Shown in pieces: positions 44,733-54,327 of a DNA stretch of 64,000 nt (the first letter of the stretch is position 1; every line of letters begins with the position of its first letter). The notes beneath the pieces are model-generated. The model did not search any database. It was not told where the DNA came from and saw only the letters and a list, made by a program, of their open reading frames with translations. This DNA is from Nocardioides marinus (GTDB taxonomy: Bacteria; Pseudomonadota; Alphaproteobacteria; Rhodobacterales; Rhodobacteraceae). A program made the translations under genes and the position numbers. Location of the stretch: assembly GCA_019801415.1 (NCBI GenBank), contig JAHVJD010000010.1, positions 62,001 to 126,000 of the forward strand, in the 5' to 3' direction.

Positions 44733-45779
44733 TTACCCCCGGTTCTGGTAGAGCCAGGCGCCGTCCTCGCGTTTCCAGCGGGTCACCTGACCAATGTGGT
44801 ACAGGTGATTTACATGGGCCACCGACTCGACCAGTGCAAGGCCGTATTCCCCTTCGCCAATCGTGCGCTTGAACAGAACGGAGAAGCAATCCGCAGCGGT
44901 GCGGGGCTGGTTCAGATGCTCGCGCAGCCGTTCCAACGCGCCGTGGTGGTTGCCGATCAGCTGCTGCATCCGGAGCGGCAGGCGTGAGAACGGCAGCTTG
45001 TGCCCGCCCAGCGCCAGGTGCTCGGGGCGCGCCAGCGGTGCCAGCCGCTCGCAGGCCTCCAGCCACTCGCCCAGCGGGTCGGCCATCGGCTCGGTGGCAT
45101 AGACGCCGATGTTGGGGCTGATGGTCGACAGGATCTGGTCGCCGGTCAGCACCAGGTTGTCATCGCGGCTCCAGAACGTGGCATGTTCAGGCGCGTGGCC
45201 GTTGCCGATATGCACGTCCCAGTCGCGTCCGCCCATGCGGATCACATCATCCTGCCGGATGCGGGTAAAGCCCAGCGGCATGGGATGCACGGTGTCGGCG
45301 AAATTGAAGGGGCGCTCAGCCGCGCGCTTGTCGTAGAACGCGCGGTCCATGCCCGCACTGCGATAGAAGGCGAGTGTTTCCTCCGGCCAGACGTCCTGCA
45401 CATCCAGCGTCAGCATGCGGGCAAACAGCCAGGCGGTGCGGGTGGTGACCAGCTCGGCCCCGTGCGCGCGCTGGAACCAGCCCGCGAGGCCGATGTGATC
45501 GGGATGGTGATGGGTCACCACCACCCGGCGCACCGGCTTGCCGCCCAGCGGGCCGGTCATGAGCCGTTCCCAGATCGCGCGGCTGCGGCGGCTGTTCATG
45601 CCGGTATCAATCACCGTCCAACCGTCGCCGTCATCGAGCGCATAGACGTTGACGTGATCGAGCTTCATCGGCAGCGGCAGGCGCATCCACAGCACACCTT
45701 CGGCCACCTCGATCGCCTCCCCCTCGGCCGGAGGGTCCTGCCAGGGGGTGCGCGGGGCGACGTCGGGAACGCTGGTCAT
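44733..45779 (-). CDS. MBL-fold metallo-hydrolase
   Basis: A 348-aa metallo-beta-lactamase-fold protein. HHHPDH (near 90) provides the zinc ligands, with IGNGHAPEH near 194 and VLTGDQIL near 211 supplying the remaining metal sites. Residues after about 250 form a C-terminal helical extension. Such hydrolases act on thioesters or other esters. It starts five bases after the acyl-CoA dehydrogenase stop, so it is in the same operon, and CoA-thioester hydrolysis is a sensible inference. Confidence 0.9.
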   Translation of the reverse strand: MTSVPDVAPRTPWQDPPAEGEAIEVAEGVLWMRLPLPMKLDHVNVYALDDGDGWTVIDTGMNSRRSRAIWERLMTGPLGGKPVRRVVVTHHHPDHIGLAGWFQRAHGAELVTTRTAWLFARMLTLDVQDVWPEETLAFYRSAGMDRAFYDKRAAERPFNFADTVHPMPLGFTRIRQDDVIRMGGRDWDVHIGNGHAPEHATFWSRDDNLVLTGDQILSTISPNIGVYATEPMADPLGEWLEACERLAPLARPEHLALGGHKLPFSRLPLRMQQLIGNHHGALERLREHLNQPRTAADCFSVLFKRTIGEGEYGLALVESVAHVNHLYHIGQVTRWKREDGAWLYQNRG

Positions 45780-45784
45780 CGGGC

Positions 45785-47488
45785 TTACCCTGCCAGCTCG
45801 TCCAGGCTCAGAGCAAAGGCCCCTTCCGCCCCGGCCTGCGCATGGGCCAGCAGGCCAGCATGTTCGGGCAGTATCCGGTTGATGTAGAAGCGCGCCAGTT
45901 TCTCGCGCGCGCCGCCCGGATCGGCCATCGCGGCCGCAAGGTGGTAGTGACCGCCCAGAACCCGAGCAAAGGCCTTGAGAAACGGCACCGCTCCGGCAAA
46001 CCGGTCCTGCAGGTCTTGCTGGGCCACCAGCCATTCGGTGGCCTCGCGCAGGGATTCGCAGGCCTGCCAGACAGCTTCGGCCATGTTGGGATGGCTGGCG
46101 CGGGCGCGTTCGGCCTGCTCTTCGATCTCCTCGATCAGGGCAAAGGCGGCCTCGCCCCCGTCCATCATCTTGCGCGCCACGAGGTCCATTGCCTGGATGC
46201 CGTTGGTGCCTTCGTAGATCGCCGTCACCCGCACATCACGGTAGAACTGCGCAGCGCCGGTTTCCTCGATGAAGCCCATGCCGCCATGCACCTGCACCCC
46301 GGTTTCCGCCACCCGGATGCCGGTGTCAGTGCCAAAGGCCTTGGCGATCGGCGTGAGGAAAGCGGCCCGCGCGGCCCAGCCCGCGTCCCCGGTGGCCGTC
46401 TGCATGTCGATGGCCTGCGCACAGGCCAGCAGGATGGCCCGCGCCGCGAACAGATCCGCCTTCATCTCCATCAACATGCGGCGCACATCGGCGTGGTCGG
46501 CAATGACGCCGCTGGCGGATTTGCCCTGTTTGCGCTCCAGCGCATAGGCCAGCGCCTGCTGGTAGGCCCCTTCGCCCGCGCCAACGCCCTGGCCGCCGAC
46601 CCCCAGCCGCGCGTTGTTCATCATGGTGAACATCGCCGCCATGCCGCCGTGCTCCTTGCCGACCAGCCAGCCGGTGGCGCCGTCATATTGCATCACGCAG
46701 GTGGGCGAGCCGTGCAGGCCCATCTTGTGTTCCAGGCTGACCACCTTCAGATCGTTGGCCTTGCCCGGATTGCCGTCAGCATCGGGCAGGTATTTCGGCA
46801 CCAGGAACAGCGAGATGCCCTTGGTCCCCGGCACGCCGTCGGGCAGCCGCGCCAGCACCAGGTGGCAGACGTTCTCGCAGAAATCATTGTCACCCCAGGA
46901 GATGAAGATCTTCTGCCCCGTCACCGCGTAGGTGCCATCGCCATTCGCCACCGCCTTGGAGCTGAGCGCGCCAACGTCGGAACCGGCCTGCGGCTCGGTC
47001 AGGTTCATGGTGCCTGACCATTCGCCCGAAATCAGCTTGGGCAGGTACAGTTCCTTCAGCGCATCCGAGGCGTGGTGCTCCAGCGCCTCGATCTGGCCCT
47101 GGCTCATCAGCGGAGCGAGCTGCAACGACAGGCAGGCGCCCGCCATCATCTCGTTCACCGCGGTCGCCAGGGTCAGCGGCAGCCCCATGCCGCCATATTC
47201 CTCTGGCGCGCTGATGCCGATCCAGCCCCCTTCGGCAATCGCCTTGTAGCCCTCGGCAAAACCGGGAGAGGTCCGCAGCACCCCGTTTTCCAGGCGGGCC
47301 GGCGTCAGATCCCCGTCGCGCTGCAACGGAGCCATCACGCCGTCACACATCTTGCCGGCCTCGGTCAGGATGGCGCTGACGACATCCGCAGTTGCATCGG
47401 CAAAGCGGTCGGTCGCGGCGATCCGGTCGTAGCCGGCAACATGTTTCAGCAGAAATTCATACTCGGCAACGGGGGAACGGAAGGTCAT
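45785..47488 (-). CDS. Acyl-CoA dehydrogenase with C-terminal extension (DmdC-like)
   Basis: A 567-aa flavoprotein with an ACAD N-terminal, middle (MNLTEPQAGSDVGAL near 155) and C-terminal catalytic region (GVQVHGGMGFIEE near 424), plus a long C-terminal domain. The size and MTFRSPVAEYEFLL start are those of the large ACAD group that includes DmdC, which dehydrogenates 3-methylmercaptopropionyl-CoA in DMSP breakdown, but paralogues of other specificity are common. AAAGGA precedes ATG 47488. Electrons would go to ETF and ETF-QO (33931). Confidence 0.9.
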   Translation of the reverse strand: MTFRSPVAEYEFLLKHVAGYDRIAATDRFADATADVVSAILTEAGKMCDGVMAPLQRDGDLTPARLENGVLRTSPGFAEGYKAIAEGGWIGISAPEEYGGMGLPLTLATAVNEMMAGACLSLQLAPLMSQGQIEALEHHASDALKELYLPKLISGEWSGTMNLTEPQAGSDVGALSSKAVANGDGTYAVTGQKIFISWGDNDFCENVCHLVLARLPDGVPGTKGISLFLVPKYLPDADGNPGKANDLKVVSLEHKMGLHGSPTCVMQYDGATGWLVGKEHGGMAAMFTMMNNARLGVGGQGVGAGEGAYQQALAYALERKQGKSASGVIADHADVRRMLMEMKADLFAARAILLACAQAIDMQTATGDAGWAARAAFLTPIAKAFGTDTGIRVAETGVQVHGGMGFIEETGAAQFYRDVRVTAIYEGTNGIQAMDLVARKMMDGGEAAFALIEEIEEQAERARASHPNMAEAVWQACESLREATEWLVAQQDLQDRFAGAVPFLKAFARVLGGHYHLAAAMADPGGAREKLARFYINRILPEHAGLLAHAQAGAEGAFALSLDELAG

Positions 47489-47629
47489 GGCGCATCCTTT
47501 GGTGGTCTGGACGGGTCGTTTGCATCGGGCGGTCTTGGCATCCCCGAGCCGGCCCATTAAGGTCTGGGGCTTGATCGATTACCTACCCGCCCCCCCGTTT
47601 CAAGCAACCAAAACGCCGCGTCACACGCA

Positions 47630-48592
47630 ATGCCCCAGTTGAGCACCGAAATTCTTGCCGCCGACGGCCCCGGCTTCGCCCGCGCAACCGAGCTGCTGCG
47701 CCAGGGCGCGCTGGTCGCCTTCCCCACCGAAACGGTCTATGGGCTCGGCGCGGATGCGCGGCAGGGGCAGGCCGTGGCCGCGATCTATGAGGCCAAGGGG
47801 CGTCCCAGCTTCAACCCGCTGATCGCCCATGTGCATTCTGCCGAGGCCGCGCGGCGCTACGTGCAATGGAATGACGCTGCGGAACGGCTGGCGCAGGCCT
47901 TCTGGCCGGGGCCGCTGACATTGGTTCTGCCGCTGCGCGACGGGCACGGGATTTCTCCGCTGGTGACAGCAGGACTGGAAACGCTGGGGCTGCGCGTGCC
48001 TGCGCATCCGGCTGGTCAGGCCCTGTTGCAGGCACTGGACGGGCCGGTTGCGGCGCCTTCGGCCAATCCCTCGGGCCGGATCAGCCCGACCACCGCGGCG
48101 CATGTTGCCGGAGGACTGGGCGGCCGCATCGCCGCCATCCTCGATGACGGTGCCTGCGGCGTCGGGCTGGAATCCACCATCATCGGCCTCGCCGGGCCAG
48201 AGCCGATGCTGTTGCGGCCCGGCGGGCTGGCGGCGGAGGAGATCGAAGCGGTGCTGGGCCGGAAACTGGTGATGCGCAACGTTCACGACCCGCTGACTGC
48301 GCCGGGTCAGCTGCTGTCGCATTACGCCCCCGGTGCCTCGGTGCGCCTGAACGCCAGCACCGCTGCCCCGGGCGAGCTGTTTCTGGGCTTCGGCCCCATG
48401 GGCAATGCGCAGACCTGTGACCTCAACCTGTCGGAAACCGGTGATCTGGCCGAGGCCGCGGCCAACCTGTTCGGCCATCTGCACCGGCTGGACGCGCTGG
48501 GACAGCCCATCGCGGTGGCACCGATCCCGGATCATGGACTGGGCGCGGCCATCAACGACCGCCTGCGCCGTGCTGCCGCACCACGAGACTGA
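47630..48592 (+). CDS. Threonylcarbamoyl-AMP synthase (Sua5-type)
   Basis: Makes threonylcarbamoyl-AMP for tRNA t6A37 modification. The 320-aa product has a YrdC-like N-terminal domain with TETVYGLG near 37, KGRPSFNPLI near 60 and SANPSGRISPT near 145, and a C-terminal Sua5 domain from about 210 (LSHYAPGASVRL). The extra domain marks Sua5 rather than the short TsaC. It is divergent from the acyl-CoA dehydrogenase gene. Confidence 0.94.
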   Translation: MPQLSTEILAADGPGFARATELLRQGALVAFPTETVYGLGADARQGQAVAAIYEAKGRPSFNPLIAHVHSAEAARRYVQWNDAAERLAQAFWPGPLTLVLPLRDGHGISPLVTAGLETLGLRVPAHPAGQALLQALDGPVAAPSANPSGRISPTTAAHVAGGLGGRIAAILDDGACGVGLESTIIGLAGPEPMLLRPGGLAAEEIEAVLGRKLVMRNVHDPLTAPGQLLSHYAPGASVRLNASTAAPGELFLGFGPMGNAQTCDLNLSETGDLAEAAANLFGHLHRLDALGQPIAVAPIPDHGLGAAINDRLRRAAAPRD

Positions 48593-48720
48593 ATAGACGG
48601 CGCGCAGGCGCGACTGGATCCCGGTAGCCGCGTTCATTGGCGGTGGCCACAGACCAGGACAACAGGCGAAACCGCCGCCTGCCCGCTCTCAATTCACTCG
48701 GACCCTCTCGGACTGGGGCG

Positions 48721-48800
48721 GGAGCGCCGTGCGTAGCACGGCGCCGGGCCCAACCTTTGCCCGGTCATCCCTGATGACTGGTTCAAAGGGCGGGAGCCCA
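48721..48800 (+). repeat. Intergenic repeat family 2, copy 3 (diverged)
   Basis: Shares with copies 1 and 2 the order GGCGC..GGGCCCAAC, a CATC-CCT-GATG stem-loop (within 48764-48778) and a terminal GGGCGGGAGCC. It has an added hairpin CGTGC-GTA-GCACG (48728-48740). It lies between the convergent ends of the sua5 and yqgE genes. The remainder of the 293-bp gap shows no gene. Confidence 0.6.
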
Positions 48801-48885
48801 TGTTTCTGTCGGGGTCCGGTCCATAAACCGGGCCAATCGGCGTTTTGGGGGAAGGAGGCTCCGGATGCGGCTGCGGATACCTCGG

Positions 48886-49443
48886 TCAGGCGTGACCTGC
48901 GCTGGCCGACAGGTTCAGCGGATCAACGCCCAGCGTCTTCAGCGCCGCGCCCCATTTACTGTCATCCGCCAGGGTAAAGACCAGCTCGGGGCTCGCGTCG
49001 GCCGTCAGCCAGCCATTCATGGCGATTTCCGACTCCAGCTGTCCCGGTCCCCAGCCGGCGTATCCCAACAAGACCAGAAGGTCGCGCGGTCCCTTGCCCT
49101 GGGCGATATCTTCCAGCACGTCCAGCGTCGCGGTCATCGAGAAGCCGCCAGACACCTTCAGCGAGCTGACGTCTGATTCGTAATCCGGCGAGTGCAGCAC
49201 GAAGCCGCGCTGGGTTTCGACCGGACCACCAAAGCGCACCGGCAGCGTGGCGGCAGAGCTGGCCTCGCCCCCCATCTCGAGCTGTTCCAGCAGATCGCCC
49301 AACACCACACCATCGGCCGGCTTGTTGACGATCAGCCCCATGGCGCCTTCTTCCCCATGCGAGCACAGGAAGATCACCGAATGTTCGAACCGGGGGTCGC
49401 CAATTCCGGGCATTGCAATCAAGAGCTTGCCAGTAAGATCCAT
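48886..49443 (-). CDS. UPF0301 (YqgE/AlgH) family protein
   Basis: A 185-aa cytosolic protein. [25 protein letters not shown] and the [15 protein letters not shown] segment (near 30), then [14 protein letters not shown] near 130, are the YqgE family hallmarks. Its molecular role is unclear. An upstream extension to 49620 is open but not family-like, so ATG 49443 is used. It is divergent from a DsbD-N protein. Confidence 0.95.
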   Translation of the reverse strand: MDLTGKLLIAMPGIGDPRFEHSVIFLCSHGEEGAMGLIVNKPADGVVLGDLLEQLEMGGEASSAATLPVRFGGPVETQRGFVLHSPDYESDVSSLKVSGGFSMTATLDVLEDIAQGKGPRDLLVLLGYAGWGPGQLESEIAMNGWLTADASPELVFTLADDSKWGAALKTLGVDPLNLSASAGHA

Positions 49444-49611
49444 GACCGTCCATCTTTCTGCTGCGTTCTCCCACCATGCCGCCCAGCCCGCCGGCACGCA
49501 AGGGGCGCATCGGCGCGCGGCCGCCAACTCTCCGGCAAAATTGCCGCAAACACAGCACGATGACTGCAACGTGACTTGGCAAACCCCGCCGCGCGGCGCA
49601 TGTATCCGGGC

Positions 49612-50442
49612 ATGAGACAACGACTTTCATCCGTCGCAACCGCGCTGGCGGTAACCGCTGCGCTGGCCTGCGGCCTCTTCAGCCTTGGTGCCACCGCGCG
49701 CGCCGGAACCGGGGAAATCGTGCGGGTCGAGGTGCTGGACGGCGGCACCACCGCGCGCGGCACGCTGCAGGCGGCACTGCGCATCACCTTGCAGCCGGGC
49801 TGGAAAACCTATTGGCGGGCGCCGGGCGATGCGGGCATCCCGCCGACCTTCTCCTGGCGGGGTGCGCGCAACCTCGGCGCGGTCGCCTTCACCTGGCCGA
49901 CGCCCGAGGTTTTCCTGACCTCTGGCTTTCGCACCATCGGTTATCACGATCAGCTGGTGCTGCCGGTTGAGGTGACGCCACAGACCCCGGGCAAGCCGGT
50001 GCGCCTGAAGGGGCGGATGGAACTGGGCGTGTGCAAGGATGTCTGCGTGCCCGCAGACGTGCGCTTTGACCACCAGCTTGATCCGGGCGCGCCGCGCCAC
50101 CCGGCGATAGCCGCCGCCCTGGCCAGCCGCCCCTGGTCGGCCAGCGAGGCGGGCGTGCGCGCCGCCACCTGCAGCCTGCGCCCCACCAAATATGGCATGG
50201 AGGCCACCGCCCGCATCACCATGCCCTCGGCCGGTGGCGAGGAGATCGCGGTGATCGAACCCGGTAGCCCCACCCTGCACGCCGGGGAAACCAAGACGCG
50301 GCGCGAGGGCAACCAACTGATCGCACAGACCGAATTCCTGCCTGCCGAGGGCCGCGCCTATGCCATCGACCGCTCGAAACTTCGGATCACGGTGCTGGGC
50401 CGCGACCACGCGGTGGACATCCGCGGCTGTGACGCGGGGTGA
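49612..50442 (+). CDS. Exported DsbD N-terminal-domain protein
   Basis: A 276-aa protein with a signal peptide and the DsbD-N/DsbC-like domain (IRVEVLDGG...[13 protein letters not shown] near 65, [10 protein letters not shown] near 145). In DsbD this domain passes reducing power to periplasmic clients through a cysteine pair, seen here as CKDVC. No DsbD membrane part follows, so a partner would be encoded elsewhere. ATG 49612 gives the cleanest signal peptide; ATG 49600 and TTG 49576 are possible. GTGA at its end overlaps the possible NUDIX start. Confidence 0.83.
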   Translation: MRQRLSSVATALAVTAALACGLFSLGATARAGTGEIVRVEVLDGGTTARGTLQAALRITLQPGWKTYWRAPGDAGIPPTFSWRGARNLGAVAFTWPTPEVFLTSGFRTIGYHDQLVLPVEVTPQTPGKPVRLKGRMELGVCKDVCVPADVRFDHQLDPGAPRHPAIAAALASRPWSASEAGVRAATCSLRPTKYGMEATARITMPSAGGEEIAVIEPGSPTLHAGETKTRREGNQLIAQTEFLPAEGRAYAIDRSKLRITVLGRDHAVDIRGCDAG

Positions 50443-50450
50443 GTCGACGC

Positions 50451-50978
50451 ATGCCCGAGGACAAGACCCTGCCCACCGTGGACGCAACCCCCGAACCCCT
50501 GCCCGATCCAGTCGTGAAACGCCCGGTTCTGGGGGCCATCGCGGTAGTGTGTCACCGGATTGACGGACAGGATCACGTCATCCTGGTGCAGCGCGGCAAA
50601 ACGCCCAACGCGGGTTGGTGGGGCTTTCCGGGGGGGCACGTGGAATTGGGAGAAACCGCGCTGGAGGCGGCGGCCCGGGAGCTTCTGGAGGAAACCGGCG
50701 TCCACGCGCGGCCAGTCGAATACCTGACCAACATTGACGTGATTGCCCGGGACGCGGACGGCGCAGCACAGCAGCAATACCTGCTGTGCGTGGTGCTCTG
50801 CGAATATTTGCACGGCACCCCGGCACCGGAGGATGACGCCGAGCAGGCCGAATGGATCCCGGTGACGGAGATCGCCACCCGCGGGCTGCAACTTCTGGAC
50901 AAGGTGCCCGAAGTCGCGCTGGCAGCTCAGGCGCGCTGGCGGGAGCTGGCCCGCAACGCCAACCCGCCGACAAGGTAG
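50451..50978 (+). CDS. NUDIX hydrolase
   Basis: A 175-aa hydrolase of nucleoside-diphosphate-linked compounds. The full Nudix box is seen as GGHVELGETALEAAARELLE then ETGV, near residues 62-85. GTG at 50439 (179 aa, 4-base overlap with the upstream stop) is an alternative start. Its 3' end overlaps the RND gene's 3' end by 52 bases on the opposite strand. The specific substrate is unknown. Confidence 0.9.
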   Translation: MPEDKTLPTVDATPEPLPDPVVKRPVLGAIAVVCHRIDGQDHVILVQRGKTPNAGWWGFPGGHVELGETALEAAARELLEETGVHARPVEYLTNIDVIARDADGAAQQQYLLCVVLCEYLHGTPAPEDDAEQAEWIPVTEIATRGLQLLDKVPEVALAAQARWRELARNANPPTR

Positions 50979-53900
50979 GTCAGCAGCGCCAGAACCAGCG
51001 CGCCGAGGACAAAGGCCAGCAGTCCCGCCCGCACCGGCTCCATCGCTGCCAGCGATGGCAGCGACCGCAGGACCGGATGCAGCGCACCGGTGGCCATCGG
51101 CCAGCCCAGCGCCAGAACCAGCCAGCCCAGTTGCACCATTGCAGCCCCCGTCATCAGCCAGCGTAGCCGCCCTGCACCGCGTCGCAGCGCGCGCCGGAAG
51201 GAGGTCACCGGCCGACTGAGATCGCGCTGCACCGCCACCAGGGCAGGCACCACGAGAAGCACGAGGAACATGCCGAAGCCCAGGCCGTAGACCAGTGTAA
51301 TCACCGTGGGTTTCAGGAACTGCGCCTGCTGCGAGCGCTCGAACAACAAGGGTGCCAGCCCCAGCACCGTGGTCATCGTGGTCAACATCACCGGGCGCAG
51401 CCGGTCCGCCGCCGCGTCGATGATCGAGGGAATCAGCCCCCGATCCCTGGCGTATTCGTCGATGGTCGTCACCAGCACGATGGAATCATTGATGATGATG
51501 CCGGTCATGCCGAGAAGCCCCACCACCGTGAACATGCTCAGTGGCACCTCCCACATGTAGTGGCCCCAGATGGTCCCCACCAGGCCGAAGGGGATGATCG
51601 CCATCACCACCAGCGGCCGGGTCCAGCTGGCAAAGATCCAGGACAGCACCAGGTAAATGCCGGTCAGGCACAGCACCAGCCCGGTGCCCGCCTCCTGCAG
51701 GAAGGTCTGTTCCTGCTCGGCCAGACCGGACAGTCGCCAGTCCACCTGCCGTTCGCTGGCGATCTGCGGCAGGATTTCCTGCTGCAGCGCCTGCATCACC
51801 GCCTCGGCACGGGCGGGGTCATCCTCGGAGATGTCACCGGTCACACTGATCACCCGCACGCCGTTTTCGCGCCGCACGGTGGAAAAGCCGCTGCGCCGCT
51901 CGACCGAGACGATGTCAGCGAGGGGCACGTAAATGCCGCTGGGGGCGCGCATCAGGGTGCGTTCCAGGAAATCAGCGGTCAGCTCGCCCTCCGGCAGCTC
52001 GACCCTAATGGTGGCGCTGCGCGGCCCGTCCGGGTAGGTCGCGGCCTCGATCCCGTTCAGCCGCGCCCGCAGCGCCTGACCCAGGCTGCCGATGGTAAAA
52101 TTCAGAGCCTGCCCCTGCGGGGTCAGGTCCAGGATCAGCTCTTCCTTGTCATAGGCGAGGTTGTCCTCGACCGCGGAGACTTCGGGGAAGCGCAGCAGCG
52201 CGGTCTTCAGATCCTCGGAAGCGTTTTTCAGCACCTGCACGTCAGCGCCGGAAAACTGCACGTCCAGCGCGTCCCCCCCCGGCCCGGAACGCCAGCCGCG
52301 GAAGGACACGGTCTCGACCAGCGGGTGACGCACCACCCGCTCCTGCAGTTCCGCAACGAAGGCAAAGCTGGAATAAGGGCGCAGGTCAGCCTCGATCAGC
52401 TCGATCGAGATGCCGCCAAGGAGATCGGCATCCTTGGCTTCGACGCCGGACAGCCCGCGCCCGCTGTTCCCGCCGACCTCGGCCATCACGAAGGCCAGCG
52501 GATTGCGGCCATACCGCGCTTCATACTCGGCGCCCAGCGCCTCGGTCGCGCGCTGCATCTCCTGCATCATCGCCAGCGAGTCGGCACGGGTGGCGCCCTC
52601 GACCATGGCGAAATTGCCGGTGACGGAGCCGCGTTCCGGCGCATTGAAGAAGCGCCATTTCACGTCTCCGTTGATGAACAGGGCCGCCTGGCTCGCCAGC
52701 ACCGCCAGTGCCCCCGCCAGCACCGCGTAGCGCGCCCGCACCACCAGCGCCATCAGCGGGCGGAAGCCATGGTCGCGCAGCCAGCGAAAGCCGCGGTTCA
52801 CCATCCGGTTGGGCCAGTCGTACCAGTGCCGCGCCTGCGCGTGGGTCAGCGCATGGGCGAGGTGGTTGGGCAGGATCAGGAAGCATTCCACCAGCGAGGC
52901 CGCCAGCACCGCGATGACGGTGAAGGGGATGTCACGGATCAACTCACCAAAGCGCCCCCCCACCGACACCAGGCCAAAGAAGGCAATGATGGTGGTCAGT
53001 GTCGCCGCAAAGACCGGCATCGCCATGCGGCGGGCGGCGTTCTCGGCGGCCTCGACCGGGCTTTCGCCTAGGCGGCGCACGCGGAAGTCAGCATGCTCCC
53101 CCACCACGATGGCATCATCCACCACGATCCCCAGCGTGATGATGAGACCAAAGAGGCTGATCATGTTGATGGTGATGCCCGCGGCATACATCAGCGCCAC
53201 GGCGGCAAACATCGCCGCCGGGATGCCCGCCGCAACCCAGAAGGCGATGCGAGTGTTCAGGAACAGGAACAGCAGGCACATCACCAGCCCCAGCCCCGCC
53301 AACCCGTTGTCGACCAGGATATCCAACCGGTCAGTGATCGCCTGCGCCCGGGTGCGGATCAGCTCGGCGGTTACCCCCTGCGGCAGGCTGGCCTGCAACT
53401 GGTCCACCACCTCCTGCACCTGCGCCTGCAAGCGGATCGCATTGCCCTGGTCCGAGCGGTCGACACGGATCGACATCGCCGGATTGTCACCGACAAAGTA
53501 GGAGCGGTTGCGGTCGACACCTTCGACCCGTAGCTGCGCCACATCGCCAACAGTCAGCACCGAGCCATCGGCATTGGTGCGCAGCACGATGGACGCCAGC
53601 TGATCGGGTTTGCGTTTCTCGCTGCCGGTGCGGACCCGGGCATTGGCGCCGCTGATGTCGCCTGCCGGGTCTGCATCGACCTCGGCGGCGATGGCATCGG
53701 CGATTTCGCGCATGGTGATGTCATGGGTAATCAGGCTGGCGGTGGGCACCTCGACGATGGTTTCGGGCGCCGCCACGCCGCGGATGGTGGTGCGGGTCAC
53801 CCCGGCCTCGAACAGGCGCACGACCAGCTCATCGGCGAATTGCCCGAGCTGCCCCGGCGCCACCGGGCCGGAGATCACCACGTCTGTCACCCGGTCTCGC

Positions 53901-54322
53901 CAGGCGCCCCGGCGCACGCTGGGCTCCTCGGCCTCCTCCGGCAGCGTGGTGACGCCATCCACGGCAGATTGCACATCATCGGCAGCCTGCCCCATATCGG
54001 TGCCCGGCTCGAATTCCAATGTCAGCGTGGCGCTGCCCTCGCGCGAGGTGGAGGTGGTTTCCTCGACCCCGTCCACCGCGAGCAGCACCGGTTCCAGCAC
54101 CTGCACGATGGCGCTGTCGACATCCTCCGGGCCTGCCCCTTCCCATTCCACGGAGACGGTGACGCTTTCGACGATCACATCGGGAAAGAACTGCGCCCGC
54201 ATGTTGGGGATCGCCATGCCCCCCAGCACCAGCATCAGCACCAGCATCAGGTTGGCGGCGGTGCGATGGCGGGTGAAGTAGCTGAACAGCCCGCGGGCGG
54301 TGTGCGGCAGATCGCGGACCAT
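50927..54322 (-). CDS. RND-family efflux transporter permease
   Basis: A 1131-aa inner-membrane pump with twelve predicted helices and two large periplasmic loops. N-terminal FTRHRTAANLMLVLMLVLGG is typical of the HAE1/AcrB-like family. The TM4 proton-relay motif GIVVDDAIVVGEHA is near 400; TM10 has LLGMTGIIINDSIVLV near 940. It is paired with the adaptor 5 bases upstream. The substrate is unknown: a multidrug or hydrophobic compound is likely. The 3' end overlaps the NUDIX gene. Confidence 0.94.
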   Translation of the reverse strand: MVRDLPHTARGLFSYFTRHRTAANLMLVLMLVLGGMAIPNMRAQFFPDVIVESVTVSVEWEGAGPEDVDSAIVQVLEPVLLAVDGVEETTSTSREGSATLTLEFEPGTDMGQAADDVQSAVDGVTTLPEEAEEPSVRRGAWRDRVTDVVISGPVAPGQLGQFADELVVRLFEAGVTRTTIRGVAAPETIVEVPTASLITHDITMREIADAIAAEVDADPAGDISGANARVRTGSEKRKPDQLASIVLRTNADGSVLTVGDVAQLRVEGVDRNRSYFVGDNPAMSIRVDRSDQGNAIRLQAQVQEVVDQLQASLPQGVTAELIRTRAQAITDRLDILVDNGLAGLGLVMCLLFLFLNTRIAFWVAAGIPAAMFAAVALMYAAGITINMISLFGLIITLGIVVDDAIVVGEHADFRVRRLGESPVEAAENAARRMAMPVFAATLTTIIAFFGLVSVGGRFGELIRDIPFTVIAVLAASLVECFLILPNHLAHALTHAQARHWYDWPNRMVNRGFRWLRDHGFRPLMALVVRARYAVLAGALAVLASQAALFINGDVKWRFFNAPERGSVTGNFAMVEGATRADSLAMMQEMQRATEALGAEYEARYGRNPLAFVMAEVGGNSGRGLSGVEAKDADLLGGISIELIEADLRPYSSFAFVAELQERVVRHPLVETVSFRGWRSGPGGDALDVQFSGADVQVLKNASEDLKTALLRFPEVSAVEDNLAYDKEELILDLTPQGQALNFTIGSLGQALRARLNGIEAATYPDGPRSATIRVELPEGELTADFLERTLMRAPSGIYVPLADIVSVERRSGFSTVRRENGVRVISVTGDISEDDPARAEAVMQALQQEILPQIASERQVDWRLSGLAEQEQTFLQEAGTGLVLCLTGIYLVLSWIFASWTRPLVVMAIIPFGLVGTIWGHYMWEVPLSMFTVVGLLGMTGIIINDSIVLVTTIDEYARDRGLIPSIIDAAADRLRPVMLTTMTTVLGLAPLLFERSQQAQFLKPTVITLVYGLGFGMFLVLLVVPALVAVQRDLSRPVTSFRRALRRGAGRLRWLMTGAAMVQLGWLVLALGWPMATGALHPVLRSLPSLAAMEPVRAGLLAFVLGALVLALLTYLVGGLALRASSRQRA

Positions 54323-54327
54323 CGGGA

